Notes: generated by a model not told the origin, from the letters alone. A DNA stretch of 64,000 bases from Cohnella rhizosphaerae (GCF_029525575.1 NZ_JAPDIA010000002.1:333434-397433); one strand, 5' to 3'. Positions 17,407-27,867 are shown, numbered from the stretch's first letter. A program made the numbers and translations.

Positions 17407-18283
17407 ATGCGCGAAAGCAAGTCCCAGCAGCTCGTATTTCACGTTATTCTCATTCTCGTCGCGCTCGCGATGATCGTGCCGCTGCTGCTGCTGTTCATGT
17501 CTTCCATTACGGACGAAAATACGCTCGTCTCGGACGGATATTCGCTATTTCCGGCGAAGCTCAGCCTGGGCGCCTATACGTACATTACGACCAATTCTTC
17601 GACGATTTTCAGGGCCTACGGCATTACGATCCTCGTGACCGCCATCGGCACGGCGGCAGGATTGATCGTGACCGCTCTCATGAGCTTCTCGCTCTCGATT
17701 CGCGACCTGCCGGGTCAGTCCGTCATCAGCTTCCTCGTGTTTTTTTACGATGCTGTTCAACGGCGGCCTCGTTCCTTCATACATCATGTGGACGGGCTTC
17801 GGCGTCGTCAATACGATCTGGGCGTACGTGCTGCCGTTCATGCTGACCAACGCTTTTAGCATCATCCTGATTCGTTCCTTTTTCTCATCGACGATACCGG
17901 GCGAACTGTACGAGTCCGCCAAGATGGACGGCGCGGGCTACTTCAGGATTTTCTGGCGCATGGCCATGCCGCTCGGCAAGCCGATCCTGGTGACGATCGG
18001 GCTGTTCTCTTGCCTCAATTACTGGAACGACTGGCAGAACGGCTTGTACTTCATTACGGATCCCTCGATGCTCAGCATCCAGGCGGTGCTAAACAAGATG
18101 AACCAGAATATTCAGGCCGTGCTCTCCTATACAAGCATGAGCTCCAGCTCCATGGTCCAGCTGCCGCAGGTATCGATCCGCATGGCGATCGCCTTCGTCG
18201 CGATCCTGCCGATTCTGATCATGTATCCGTTTTTGCAAAAGTATTTTGCGAGCGGCATCATGTCCGGCGCTGTCAAGGGCTGA
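17407..18283 (+). CDS. YtcP-type sugar ABC permease, one +1 shift
   Basis: The second membrane subunit of the importer, with the EAA loop YESAKMDGAGYFRIFWRMAM and the typical C-terminus FLQKYFASGIMSGAVKG. The frame breaks at T7 17740-17746. With six T the protein reads SFLVFFTMLFNGGLVPSY and is 291 aa, the usual size. AAGGGAGG at 17390-17397 precedes ATG 17407. The same Phe-Phe position is shifted in the homologs at 28869 and 61110. Confidence 0.85.
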
Positions 18284-18311
18284 TTAACCGAAGAGAAGGA
18301 CAGTGAGTGCG

Positions 18312-20627
18312 ATGCCAAACAGAAGCTGGATCATGCCCGGTATGCCGAACGACGACAACCGCGACTATTTGCCGGAAGCGATCCGCGGCTCGGACATGGT
18401 CGTCAACGAGAACGGCAACAATTCGCTGCCGTATCCGGAACGATTGACCGAATACGCGACGCTTGCGGACGACGGAGAACGGCGCGTATGGTACGAGTAC
18501 GTGCCCGCCTCCTATGACGGCTCGGCCGATGTGCCGCTCGTCGTATCGCTGCACGGCGGACTCATGACAGGGTGGGGTCAGGCGATCTATTCCTCCTGGA
18601 CGCTCGTGGCGGAACGGGCGGGCTTCATCGTCCTGTTCCCGAATGCGAGCGCCAGAAAGATCTGGATGGTCGAGTGCGAGCGCCAAACGCTGGAGGTGCT
18701 CAGCCGGCCGAATCCGGAAGGCTTTTACATGCATATCCCGCCGGACGATCCGGATGACAATCGGGACATGGCGGCCGTCCTGTCGATGATCGAGGCGATG
18801 AAGGGCAAGTATCGGATCGACGCCGGGCGGATCTTCCTCCACGGCATGTCGATGGGCGATATTATGGCGAGTCAGCTCGCCCGCCATTACGGCGGCATGT
18901 TCGCCGGACAAGCGGGGGCGGCGGGCATCGTATGGCCGGAGGTGCTGTTCGACGCGCAGGGAGAGCCGCGAGGGCGCGGCGGACCGATACCCGTCTGGCA
19001 CTCCCGCATGGAGCACGACAGCGTGCCGTTCCACGAAGAGGAGACGGGAGCGTTCGTCGGTCTGAACCGGGATTATTGGCGCAGGGTCAACGGGTGCGCG
19101 GAGCGGCCCGCGATCCGGATCCGGGGAGAGCGCAATTTCGCCTTTTACAAAGGCGAAAGCGCGGACTATGTTTTTCTGGACGTGAAAAACCGCGACCACG
19201 GCCAGACGTTCGACGATGCCGAGCTCGTTTGGGATTACTTTTTCTCCGGCATGCGGCGGACGCCGGACGGCGCGATCGCCGGCGGGGAGACGGAGCTTCC
19301 GCGGCAAGGCGACGAATATGCCGTCGCGCTCGCGGCCGGCAGCAGATTCGCGCTGCTGAACGGAAACGTCGCCTTTATGCGCGGCGCCGCTTTCTCGCAC
19401 GACAAACTAAAATATCACGGCTTGCAGGGCGGTACCATCGTGCGGGGCAGCTACTTGCTCGCGCCGCTCTCGTTCATCGCCGCGGCGCTGTCGGCGCACT
19501 ATGCCGCAGGCGAAGAGGGTATGACTGCCGAGCTGACGCTGCCGGACGGCCGGACGCTGCAGTTCGCCCGCGGCAGCATCGGCTGCGTGCGCGAAGGCCG
19601 GATCGTCTCGATGCTGTGCGAGGCCGTCTGGCGCGACGGAGAGATGTACGTCTCCGCGCAGTGGGCATTCCAGTCGCTGCTGAACTGGCATGTGTCGACA
19701 TGCGACGGCGTGCTGTACGCGACCGACCATCATGCGGAGCTGTCGCTGAACATGGCGAGACTGCTCCGCGAGGAGGTGCTGCGGGACGACGAGGAGGGAG
19801 CCGGCGCACAGGATGAAGGCCCGGCGAAGCGGAGCGGGACTGCCGAGGCCGATGCTGCCGAGACCGATGCTGAGGAGACCGATGCTGAGGAGACCGATGC
19901 TACCGAGACCGATGCTGCCGAGACCGGCGCTGCTTCAGAATCGCCGAATACCGACGCCGGCACGACCGCCATGGACGACAAGCTCCGGACGCTCGGGCAG
20001 TTCATGCAGGCGCGACGGTCGGCCAACTACCGGGAGCTGCAGCCTTTCGCCGAGCCGCACGGCATCGTCCTGCTGGGAGACTCGATCACGGAGGGCTTCC
20101 CCGTGCACGAGCTGCTGTCCTCGAAGCGGCGGATCTACAACCGCGGCATAAGCGGCGATACGTCCGCCGGCGTGCTGGACAAGCTGGCGCATCTGGCCGT
20201 CGGTCTGTCTCCTTCATTAATCGTCCTCATGATCGGTACGAACGATCTGGGCCAGGGAGAAGCGCCGGAAGCGATAGCCGGGCGAATCAAGTCGATCGGC
20301 GCCGCTTTGAAGGAGGCGCTGCCGCGGACGAGAATCGCCGTCCAATCGGTGCTGCCCGTGAACGATCGGGCGGAGCCCGAGCTGCCCTTCCCGGTCGTCG
20401 GCTCCCGCACGAACGAGGATATTCGCCGGTTGAACGGCTTGATCGCGGAAGCTGCAGCCGGATTGGATATCGAATATATCTCCCAATACGACAGACTGGC
20501 GGACGCCGACGGCCGATTAAGGCAGGCGTACACATACGACGGTCTTCACCTGACGATCGCAGGTTACGCTGTGTTGAGGGCGGCCATTCAGGAGCTGATC
20601 GACGAAGGCGAAGGTGCGGGACGATGA
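18312..20627 (+). CDS. two-enzyme fusion: PHB-depolymerase-type esterase + SGNH esterase
   Basis: A 771-aa protein. Residues 1 to about 490 are a paralog of the 8135 gene, including the N-terminal MPNDDNRDYLPEA block, Ser180 (HGMSMGD), VKNRDHGQTFDDAELVWDY and the stalk-like domain. Then comes an acidic linker with six 5-residue repeats (ETDAx). From about residue 560 to the end there is a separate SGNH/GDSL hydrolase with Ser591 (LLGDSITEG), the block III motif GTND and the block V motif DGLH (His746). It thus carries two independent esterase active sites. AAGGA at 18296-18300 supports ATG 18312. No signal peptide is seen. It is probably the strongest sign that the substrate carries more than one kind of acyl group. 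Confidence 0.85.
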   Translation: MPNRSWIMPGMPNDDNRDYLPEAIRGSDMVVNENGNNSLPYPERLTEYATLADDGERRVWYEYVPASYDGSADVPLVVSLHGGLMTGWGQAIYSSWTLVAERAGFIVLFPNASARKIWMVECERQTLEVLSRPNPEGFYMHIPPDDPDDNRDMAAVLSMIEAMKGKYRIDAGRIFLHGMSMGDIMASQLARHYGGMFAGQAGAAGIVWPEVLFDAQGEPRGRGGPIPVWHSRMEHDSVPFHEEETGAFVGLNRDYWRRVNGCAERPAIRIRGERNFAFYKGESADYVFLDVKNRDHGQTFDDAELVWDYFFSGMRRTPDGAIAGGETELPRQGDEYAVALAAGSRFALLNGNVAFMRGAAFSHDKLKYHGLQGGTIVRGSYLLAPLSFIAAALSAHYAAGEEGMTAELTLPDGRTLQFARGSIGCVREGRIVSMLCEAVWRDGEMYVSAQWAFQSLLNWHVSTCDGVLYATDHHAELSLNMARLLREEVLRDDEEGAGAQDEGPAKRSGTAEADAAETDAEETDAEETDATETDAAETGAASESPNTDAGTTAMDDKLRTLGQFMQARRSANYRELQPFAEPHGIVLLGDSITEGFPVHELLSSKRRIYNRGISGDTSAGVLDKLAHLAVGLSPSLIVLMIGTNDLGQGEAPEAIAGRIKSIGAALKEALPRTRIAVQSVLPVNDRAEPELPFPVVGSRTNEDIRRLNGLIAEAAAGLDIEYISQYDRLADADGRLRQAYTYDGLHLTIAGYAVLRAAIQELIDEGEGAGR
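19845..19934 (+). repeat. 15-bp coding tandem repeat (linker of the fusion)
   Basis: Six copies of a 15-bp unit (GAGACCGATGCTGAG and variants) encode ETDA-type pentapeptides, giving an acidic flexible linker between the two esterase domains. Confidence 0.9.
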
Positions 20628-20685
20628 CGGCCCGGGCAGGGAAGACGCACGCGTCGCGCCAGCGCCCGGCAGAAAGGCGGCCGGT

Positions 20686-21910
20686 ATGAGCGAGCTGCCA
20701 ACGGCGTCCGTCGCGGCGGCGAACAGACAGACGATCTGGAACAAAGCGTTCGTCAGCATATTTCTCATCAATATCGTGTTGAACGTCGGGCAGTTCATGA
20801 TGAACACGCTGATCCCCAAGTTCGCGGAGCATCTCGGCGGCACCGCGCTGATCGTCGGCATGGTGTCGAGCATGTTCGCCGTCACGGCGCTCGGCATCCG
20901 TCCGGTCGTCGGGCCGGCCACGGGCTACTTCCGGCACAACCGGCTGCTGGCCGCCGCGATCGGCATGATTATCGTCGCCTTCATCTGCTACGGCTTCGCC
21001 TCTACGATCGGCATGCTCGTTGTCGGCAGATTGTTCCACGGCGTCGGCATGGGCTTTCTCGCGCCGCTGTGTCTCTCGCTTGCCAGCGATGCGCTGCCCA
21101 GCCACAAGATCGCGTCAGGCATCGGCATCTTCTCGCTCGGACAGGCTGTCGCGACGGCGATCGGTCCTTCGATCGGGCTCGAGCTGGTGAAGGGCGTCGG
21201 CTACAATCACACCTTCCAGATCGGCGCCGCGCTGATGGCGGTCGTGCTGCTGCTGGCGCTTCGGCTGCGAACAAGAGCGCCTAACCGGGAACAGGGCTTC
21301 CGCATCTCGATGTCCACGGTCGTTGCGCCCGAGGTCGTTCTGCCCGCGCTTATCATGCTGTTCCTTGCCGGTGCCTATTCCACGATCAATTCGTTTATTC
21401 TCATCTACGGCAAAGCCTGCGGCGTCCAGGAGATCGGTCTCTTTTTTTACGGCTTATGCGGTGTGCGTGCTGTTCACGCGGCCGTTCAGCGGCAGGATGG
21501 CGGACAAGTACGGTTTGGACAAAATATTGATTCCGGCCATGCTGATGTTCGCCTTGTCCTTCGTGCTGATCAGCTTTTCCCGCACGCTGCCGATGTTCCT
21601 GCTGTCCGGCGCCGTATCGGCGTTCGGCTACGGCATCTGCCAGCCCGTCATCCAGACGCTGTGCATGAAGCTGGTGCCGCAGGAGCGGCGGGGCATCGCC
21701 GGCAATACGAGCTATATCGGCGTCGACATCGGCTATCTGGTCACGCCGTCGATCGCGGGCGCGATCGTGACGCTGTCGCAAAGCGGCGGCGGCGCCGTCG
21801 CCGGCTACGCGGTCATGTTCCAGGTGATGACGCTGCCGATCGCGATCGCGCTGGTGCTCTTCCTGTTCCGCCGCAGACGTCTGATGGCGGCCGCCGAGTC
21901 GGAGGCATGA
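20686..21910 (+). CDS. MFS transporter, one +1 shift
   Basis: A major facilitator superfamily protein of 407 aa after correction. It has about twelve hydrophobic segments (FVSIFLINIVLNVGQFMMNT at the start), the loop 2-3 region RPVVGPATGYFRHNR and a duplicated motif GRMADKYGLDK in the second half. The frame breaks at T7 21442-21448; with six T it reads GLFFTAYAVCVLF. It is the last gene of the esterase locus. As the ABC importer already handles uptake, it may export a by-product such as a freed organic acid; that is inference. ATG 20686 has a modest AAAGG site. Confidence 0.8.
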
Positions 21911-22089
21911 TCGTAGGCAGACGAATCGGCGGCATGATCGCGAATCGGGAGCAACCGATTCATTCGTATCGGGAGCGGAGTTGCACGGAAAAACCGCACA
22001 ACTCGATGTGCCGGTTTGAAGGCGAACGGCGACAAGTAATCGGACTTTCGGCGTGCCGACGCTTTTTGATGTTTTGCGGGTCGAAAAAG

Positions 22090-22267
22090 CCTGCATTTTT
22101 ACATCTATGTTCCGACGACCAACGACGCTGGATGAAAAACCTGCAAATGTGCAGGAAAATTCAAATCATAAGCCGAATAGGAGGACGATTTAGGAAAATG
22201 AATGTATATTTGCAGGAATTTTGTTTTAAGGGGTCAACATCGGCGGAAAAAGATGTATAATTGCAGG
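22090..22267. repeat. inverted-repeat element (about 178 bp), CCTGCA-rich
   Basis: CCTGCATTTTTACATCT at 22090-22106 and its inverted copy AGATGTATAATTGCAGG at 22251-22267 match at 15 of 17 positions, and the similarity extends a few bases further (TTCCG-CG). Between them lie the palindrome CCTGCAAATGTGCAGG (22140-22155) and another TTTGCAGGAATTTTG. The element fills most of the 584-bp gap 21911-22494 between convergent genes, which otherwise holds only the terminator at 22350. It could be a miniature mobile element or a repeated regulatory sequence. No coding capacity is evident. Confidence 0.5.
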
Positions 22268-22349
22268 TTTTGTGGGTCCGCCATTAACCGTTAGAGGGCA
22301 TTTCCCTGACTGTTCTCCTGTCGATCTTGTTGATGTGCACGGCGAAATG

Positions 22350-22401
22350 AAAAAGACCCTCACGCGACGCACTTGGAAGTGCGAGACGCGCGAGGGTTTT
22401 T
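22350..22401. terminator. bidirectional intrinsic terminator
   Basis: AAAAAGACCCTC pairs with CGAGGGTTTTT around an inner GCACTTGGAAGTGC hairpin. There are T runs in both directions, between the convergent MFS gene and the GH29 gene. Confidence 0.8.
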
Positions 22402-22494
22402 AACGTTCAACCAGGTGCCGGCGATGTCCGCGACTTAGGTACGACCGCGCACTCTCGCAGGCGGTTCGGCCGACATCTGCCAAAGCGGCGCCAA

Positions 22495-23922
22495 TCAGTT
22501 CTTCGGGCTCAGATACACCTCGAACGCGGAGAGGGTCGGGCACCAGCGGGACGCCTCGATCTTCAGCCGCAGCCGCTTGGCCGTCGTCTCCGAAAACCGG
22601 CAAATGCGTTTGTAGCCTACGACCGTATGGCGGTAAAGCGGTTGCCAGCTTCCATCCCGCTCGACTTCGATGCTGAAGTTTTCGATACGCTGACCGGACT
22701 GGATATGCTCCTGAAGCACGATCGTGTCGAACGTCGCTTCCTGCGGAAGCTCGATGACGACCGAAGCCTGCTCGGTGCCTTCCAATGGACGCCAGTAGGT
22801 ATCGGCGCTGCCGTCGAGGATGCTGCCGGCCGCGTGGAGGCCGTCCGCTTCTTCGGATGCGCTCGCATCGCCGCCGGACGCCAGATTGCGGCTGAACGTG
22901 GCGGACAGCACCCTGCCCAGCTCGGCCATGTTCGCAGCGTCGTTTTCGTGGATGAGTCCCCGTCTGTCCGGCGGCAGATTCAAGAGAAAGGTGGAGTTGC
23001 CGCCGACGGATTTGTAGTAGATGTCCAGCAGCTTGTCTACGCTTCTGACCTGGTCGTCTTCCGCAGCGTGATAGAACCAGCCCGGACGGATGGACGTGTT
23101 GACTTCGGCCGGATACCAGACGAGCTGCCCGGCGTCCCGGATCGCATCTCTGCCTCCGAGGTTGTCGTCCTGGGAGCGGACGAGCCGGGAGAAGGCCCCG
23201 TCGTCGACGTGCTGCGATTTCTCCTGAATCTTCTCGATATCCTGAAGATGGGCCGGCACGACGCTCCACTCGGATTCCCGCGTATGGCCCGCTTCGTTGC
23301 CGCACCAGCGGACATCGGGTCCGCACACGGAGATCGCCGCCTCGGGCTGCAGCTCGCGGATGACCTCGTAATAGCCGTCCCAGTCGTAAACCTGCTTCAG
23401 CCCGTTCGGACCTTCGCCGCAAGCGCCGTCGAACCAGACGCAGAAGACATCTCCGTATTGCGTCAGCAGCTCGCGCAGTTGATTTTTGAAGTATTCGTTG
23501 TATTCGTCGGTCCCGTACCGGGGATCGTGCCTGTCCCAGGGGGACAGGTAGACGCCGAACCGGATTCCGCCTTCCCGGCAGGCTTCCGCGACCTCGCGGA
23601 CGAGGTCGCCTTTGCCTTCGCGCCAAGGACTGTTTTTGACCGAATGCTCGGTATAGGCGCTAGGCCACAGGCAGAAGCCGTCGTGGTGCTTGCAGGTCAG
23701 GATAAGTCCCCGCATGCCTGCGGACTTGCAGACGTCGACCCACTGCTTGGCGCTGAACGCCGTCGGGTTGAACAGGGCGGGATCCTCGTCGCCGAGTCCC
23801 CATTCTTTGTCCGTGAAGGTATTGATGCCGAAATGGATGAAGGAATAAAATTCCAGACGCTGCCAGGCCAGCTGCCGGGAAGACGGCGCGACGAACGCCG
23901 CTTTCCGAATCGTATCGTTCAT
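22495..23922 (-). CDS. GH29 alpha-L-fucosidase-type enzyme with F5/8-type domain
   Basis: An intact 475-aa glycoside hydrolase of family 29. The N-terminal TIM barrel has FIHFGINTFTDKEWG and CKHHDGFCLWPS (77-88), and the nucleophile Asp165 in CVWFDGACGEG. The C-terminal 130 residues look like a discoidin (F5/8 type C, CBM32-like) beta-sandwich (DGSADTYWRPLEG ... LRLKIEASRW). No signal peptide is visible, so it acts on imported oligosaccharides. AAAGGAG precedes ATG at 23922. It is downstream of, and in the same direction as, the GH42 gene at 23944-25966 and is probably co-transcribed with it. Confidence 0.9.
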   Translation of the reverse strand: MNDTIRKAAFVAPSSRQLAWQRLEFYSFIHFGINTFTDKEWGLGDEDPALFNPTAFSAKQWVDVCKSAGMRGLILTCKHHDGFCLWPSAYTEHSVKNSPWREGKGDLVREVAEACREGGIRFGVYLSPWDRHDPRYGTDEYNEYFKNQLRELLTQYGDVFCVWFDGACGEGPNGLKQVYDWDGYYEVIRELQPEAAISVCGPDVRWCGNEAGHTRESEWSVVPAHLQDIEKIQEKSQHVDDGAFSRLVRSQDDNLGGRDAIRDAGQLVWYPAEVNTSIRPGWFYHAAEDDQVRSVDKLLDIYYKSVGGNSTFLLNLPPDRRGLIHENDAANMAELGRVLSATFSRNLASGGDASASEEADGLHAAGSILDGSADTYWRPLEGTEQASVVIELPQEATFDTIVLQEHIQSGQRIENFSIEVERDGSWQPLYRHTVVGYKRICRFSETTAKRLRLKIEASRWCPTLSAFEVYLSPKN

Positions 23923-23943
23923 GAGAATCGAGCTCCTTTATAT

Positions 23944-25966
23944 TTAGGATAGGCTTGTCAGCAAATCGACTTCGTAGGCGCTCAGCTTGAGCTCGCCGTC
24001 GTACTGCACGCCGGACAGCGATCCCTTGCCCGGACGCGCAAGCGTCACCGTCCGGTCTTCGCCGGTCGTATTCACGTATAGCGTCGAGCCGTCTTCCAGC
24101 GTGCGCGCCGCGACGCCGGGCGGCGTGGCCGGTCCGGGCTCGATGCCGAGCGCAGGGTACAGCGACGCCAATAGCGGCCTCAGGATCGCGGTACTGGCGG
24201 GGACGGCGACATAGATCGCTTCGCCCTTGCCGTACCGGTTGCGCGTGATCGCGGGCGAGCGCTCCAGCGTGTTGACGAAGCTGGCCGCCGCGGTGGCCGT
24301 CCTCGTCTCGACGATCTCGTAGTAGTCGATCGGCGGCTCGTATCGCGACTCCCCGAAGGCGACGATCGGCCGCTCGCGCTCCAGGCGAAGCTCGGTTTTC
24401 TCCAGCCCGCCGGCGTTCTCGCTCGGCGTATGGCTTCGCGTGCGCACGAACGCGCCGACGCGGATGCCGAAGACGTCGCTGAGCGCGCCCGGCAGCGTCG
24501 TATCGAACACCTGATTGTGCGCATTGACTTTGGCCGAGTAGGCCGTCATGACGACCGTGCCGCCGCGTTCGACGAATGCGCGAATCGTCGCGGCAGATGC
24601 GTCGTCCATCACGGCATGTCCGGGAACGACGAGCAGCTTGTAATTCTGGCGCAGCTCGCGCAGATTCACGATATTGCAGTCGAGGTTGGCGAGCTCGAGC
24701 GTCTCGTAAGCTTGGAGCACCTGGTCGGTATAATCCGACTTGTAGTAGCTCGGGTTGCCGGCCGCGACCTTGAGACTTTCGAAGGAATAGGCGATCGCGA
24801 CGTCGGGCGAGACGCTGCGGGGAAGACCGCGATCCTTCAGCAGGCCGAACTCCTCCGCGATCTGCTTGAATTCCCCGTACTTCCAGCCCGGCTCGCCGTC
24901 ATGGTCGACCAGACCGAACAAGTACTGCTCCTCGCCGCCCAGCATGGAGCGCCAGGTCCAGGCGCAAACGGCCTGGGCCCGGTGAAGTAGCGACAGGTAC
25001 GCATACATGCGCATCGCTTTGCGCGGCGAGCCGTATCCGCCGAAGTCGCCGGTCTGGAATTCCAGACACCAGATCGGTCTGCCGAGCTCGCCGATGCGAT
25101 GATCCATGAAGAAGCAGGCCGCAGTAAGCGCTCTCCTGTCTTCGGGATTGGTTCCCGGATAGAAGCCGATGCCGGGCAGATCGACGATGTCGCCGTATTG
25201 CTTCAAATAGTCGAAGCCGTAGCCGGGATTTTCGGACCAATGATTCGTCGTCTCCCTGGCGGACGGCGCGAGCCGTTTGACGAGGCGGCTCAGGCCTTGC
25301 ATAAAGGCCAGCGTCTCGTCGGAATAAAACCGCCACATATCCAGCAGCCGTTCCGGAGCTCCCTTGATCGGGCCCGAGACCGGGAGCGCGACATCGCGGA
25401 AGCTGCTCAGCTTGCGGGACCATCGCTGCGTCGCCCACGCGCGGTTGAGACGGTCGACGTTCTCGTATTTGTCCGCCAGCCAGTTCTGGAAACGATCTCT
25501 TGCGGCGGTCGAAAAGGAAGGGGGAGCCCGAGCCGAATTCGTTGCACAAGCCGAACGCATAAAGGGCCGGATGTTCGCGATAACGAACGATGAGCGTCTC
25601 CGCGAACTTGTAGGCGTATTCCTGGAAGACCGGATGCCCGACGTCTTCCATATAGCGGGTCAGCGCTTCCATCCGATTGCCGCCGGCGTCCGTCAGATCG
25701 ATCTCCGGATATTTTTTATGCAGCCAGGTCGGCGCCGGCCTCGTCGCGATGTCGAGCACGACCCGGATGCCGGCCGCCGCGAACAGGTCCATCACCTCGT
25801 CGAACCATTCAAAGGTATATTTTCCCTCGGACGGTTCAAAGCTATCCCAGCACAGGTGGCCGAGCCGAACCATATTAAAAGAGGCCTGCTTCATCAGGTC
25901 GATATCGCGCTGCCACCGTTCCCGCGCCCAGTCGTGCGGGTGGTAATTCGTGCCTGCATACAACAA
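23944..25966 (-). CDS. GH42 beta-galactosidase, one +1 shift
   Basis: A second GH42 enzyme, divergent in sequence from the one at 4538. It has YAGTNYHPHDWARERWQRDI at the N-terminus, the acid/base Glu in GLCNEFGSG and the nucleophile Glu in IWCLEFQTGDFGG. The frame breaks at G5 25520-25524 (C5 on the coding strand), just after the acid/base motif; four bases restore FGSGSPSFSTAARDRFQNW and 673 aa. The start appears to be one of two tandem TTG codons (25966 or 25963) behind AGAAGG. It is divergent from the binding-protein gene at 26185 and shares a 218-bp AT-rich intergenic region with it. Confidence 0.82.
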
Positions 25967-26184
25967 CCTTCTATCACCGCCATATAAAAATTTTGAAATA
26001 TGAAAGTAATCATAATCTTAAATTATGTCGCACGAAATATAATATAAATCGCAATGATATAAAAAAATGAAGGTCCGGGATAACGACCAATAAAGTGATA
26101 TAAATCTCTCTTTTTTTGATATATATCCGCTTTGCGCCCCGGCGCTATACTACATCATGAATCATCAAAAGGGAGGCCGTTGCA

Positions 26185-27856
26185 TTGAAGAAGAACTTCA
26201 AGAAAAAGTCGTGGGCCGCGCTTGCCGTCGCCGTCGCGATGCTGTCAGCCGCAGGCTGCAACGCAAAATCGAACACGGAGGCGAATTCGCCTTCGGGCGA
26301 ACCTTCGCAGACCGCGGGAGCAAGCACGCAGAGTCCGCCGCAAGACGTTACGATCTCGCTCGGCCGCGTGGTCGGCTCCGACAACAAATTTAAAAACGGC
26401 GAGACGATCGAGGATAATGTGCACACCCGATGGGCCAAAGAAAAGTTCGGCATCGACTTCAAGGTGGACTGGTCGGTCGGCACGGGCGAAGCCTATACGA
26501 CAAAGCTGCGCCTGCTGCTGAATTCGAACGGCAAGCTGCCGGACGTATTCACGCTGAACGATCCGACGCTGGAAAATCAGGTCGTCGATTCCGGCAAGGT
26601 CATGGATATTACGGAAGCGTTCGATCAATACGCTTCGCCGAGACTCAAGGAGCTGTACGCCCAATATCCCGAGATCTGGAATACCGTCTCCTATGACGGC
26701 AAGCATTACGGACTTCCTACCTTTAATGCCAACAGCTCGTTCAGCGTGCTGTGGATCCGTCAGGACTGGCTGGACAAGCTGGGCTTGCAGGCGCCCAAGA
26801 CGATCGAGGACATGGACAAGGTCATGGACGCGTTCGTCAACCAGGATCCCGACGGCAACGGCAAGAAGGATACGATCGGCTTGTCGCTGTCGCTGAAAAA
26901 AGGCGTCAGCGCGGTAAAGGATACGTTTATGGTATCCAGCGACTTCCTGTTCGGACATACCGCCGTGCCGACGTATTGGACCGAAGGCGCGGACGGCAAG
27001 CTGCAGTACGGATCGATTCAGCCGAGCGTCAAGCAGGGACTGGTCAAGCTCAGCGATTGGATGAAAAAAGGATACCTGGACAAGGACGCGGGCGCGATGG
27101 ACGAGTCCAAAGCGGCGGAAAGCTTCGTGCAGGGCAAGTCGGGCATGGTCTTCGGACCGACCTGGATGGCGACCTGGCCGTTTAACGCGGATATGAAGTT
27201 CGACTATAAAGCGGTGCCGATCCCGGCGGGCATCGACGGGCAGATGGGCTTCGGCAGCGAGCCGCAATCGTCCGTGCGTTTCTACTTCAACAAGGACTTC
27301 AAGCATATGGACGCTTTGTTCAAATATCTCGACGCGATCATGGGGCCGGGCTTCTACGATCCGTCGTCGGAATTCGCCAACGGCTGGGCGGAAGGCTACG
27401 ACTACGTGATGATCGACGGCAAGCCGGTCTACGATTCGGATAAAATTCCGGGCGGCTTCGTCGACGTCAAGAAGTATACGATATACGGCAACGATATTCA
27501 GACGCCGAAAAAGGAACTCGAAGTGATGGCCAAGCTCGGCCGCGGCGAAACGCCGGAAACGCCTTACGAGAAGTACTTCGCGGCAAGGCCGAAGAAGTGG
27601 GCGGAGGCCGCTGCGGTACTCGAGCCCTATCTGAACCAAGCCGCCGTTTACGATCAGTTTACGGGACCGCCGACGCCGACGATGGCCGAAAAGGGCGAGC
27701 TGCTGCGAAAAATGGAAAACGAAACCTTTTTTGAAAATCATTTACGGGCAGGATTCCCCGGATGCGTTCGACAGCTTCGTGAGCAAGTGGAATTCGTCGG
27801 GCGGCGAACAGATCACCAAAGAAGTGAACGAATGGTACGATTCGGTTAAAAAATAA
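26185..27856 (+). CDS. sugar ABC importer, LipO-type binding lipoprotein, one +1 shift
   Basis: A solute-binding lipoprotein with the lipobox SAAGC (Cys25), a Ser/Thr-rich tether and a type 1 binding-protein fold (QDPDGNGKKDTIGLSLSLKK is a Ca-loop-like segment typical of the family). A T6 run at 27727-27732 should be five; then the C-terminus reads ETFLKIIYGQDSP and stops at 27854-27856 (556 aa, usual size). GGGAGG at 26171-26176 precedes a TTG start. It is followed by a hairpin, two permeases and a YesM/YesN pair, and is divergent from the GH42/GH29 enzymes. Confidence 0.87.
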
Positions 27857-27867
27857 CAGGCTTTTCC

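Noticed and set aside
22256..22261. TATAAT as a promoter in the inverted-repeat element
   Set aside because: No acceptable -35 box and no gene follows on that strand before the terminator at 22350.
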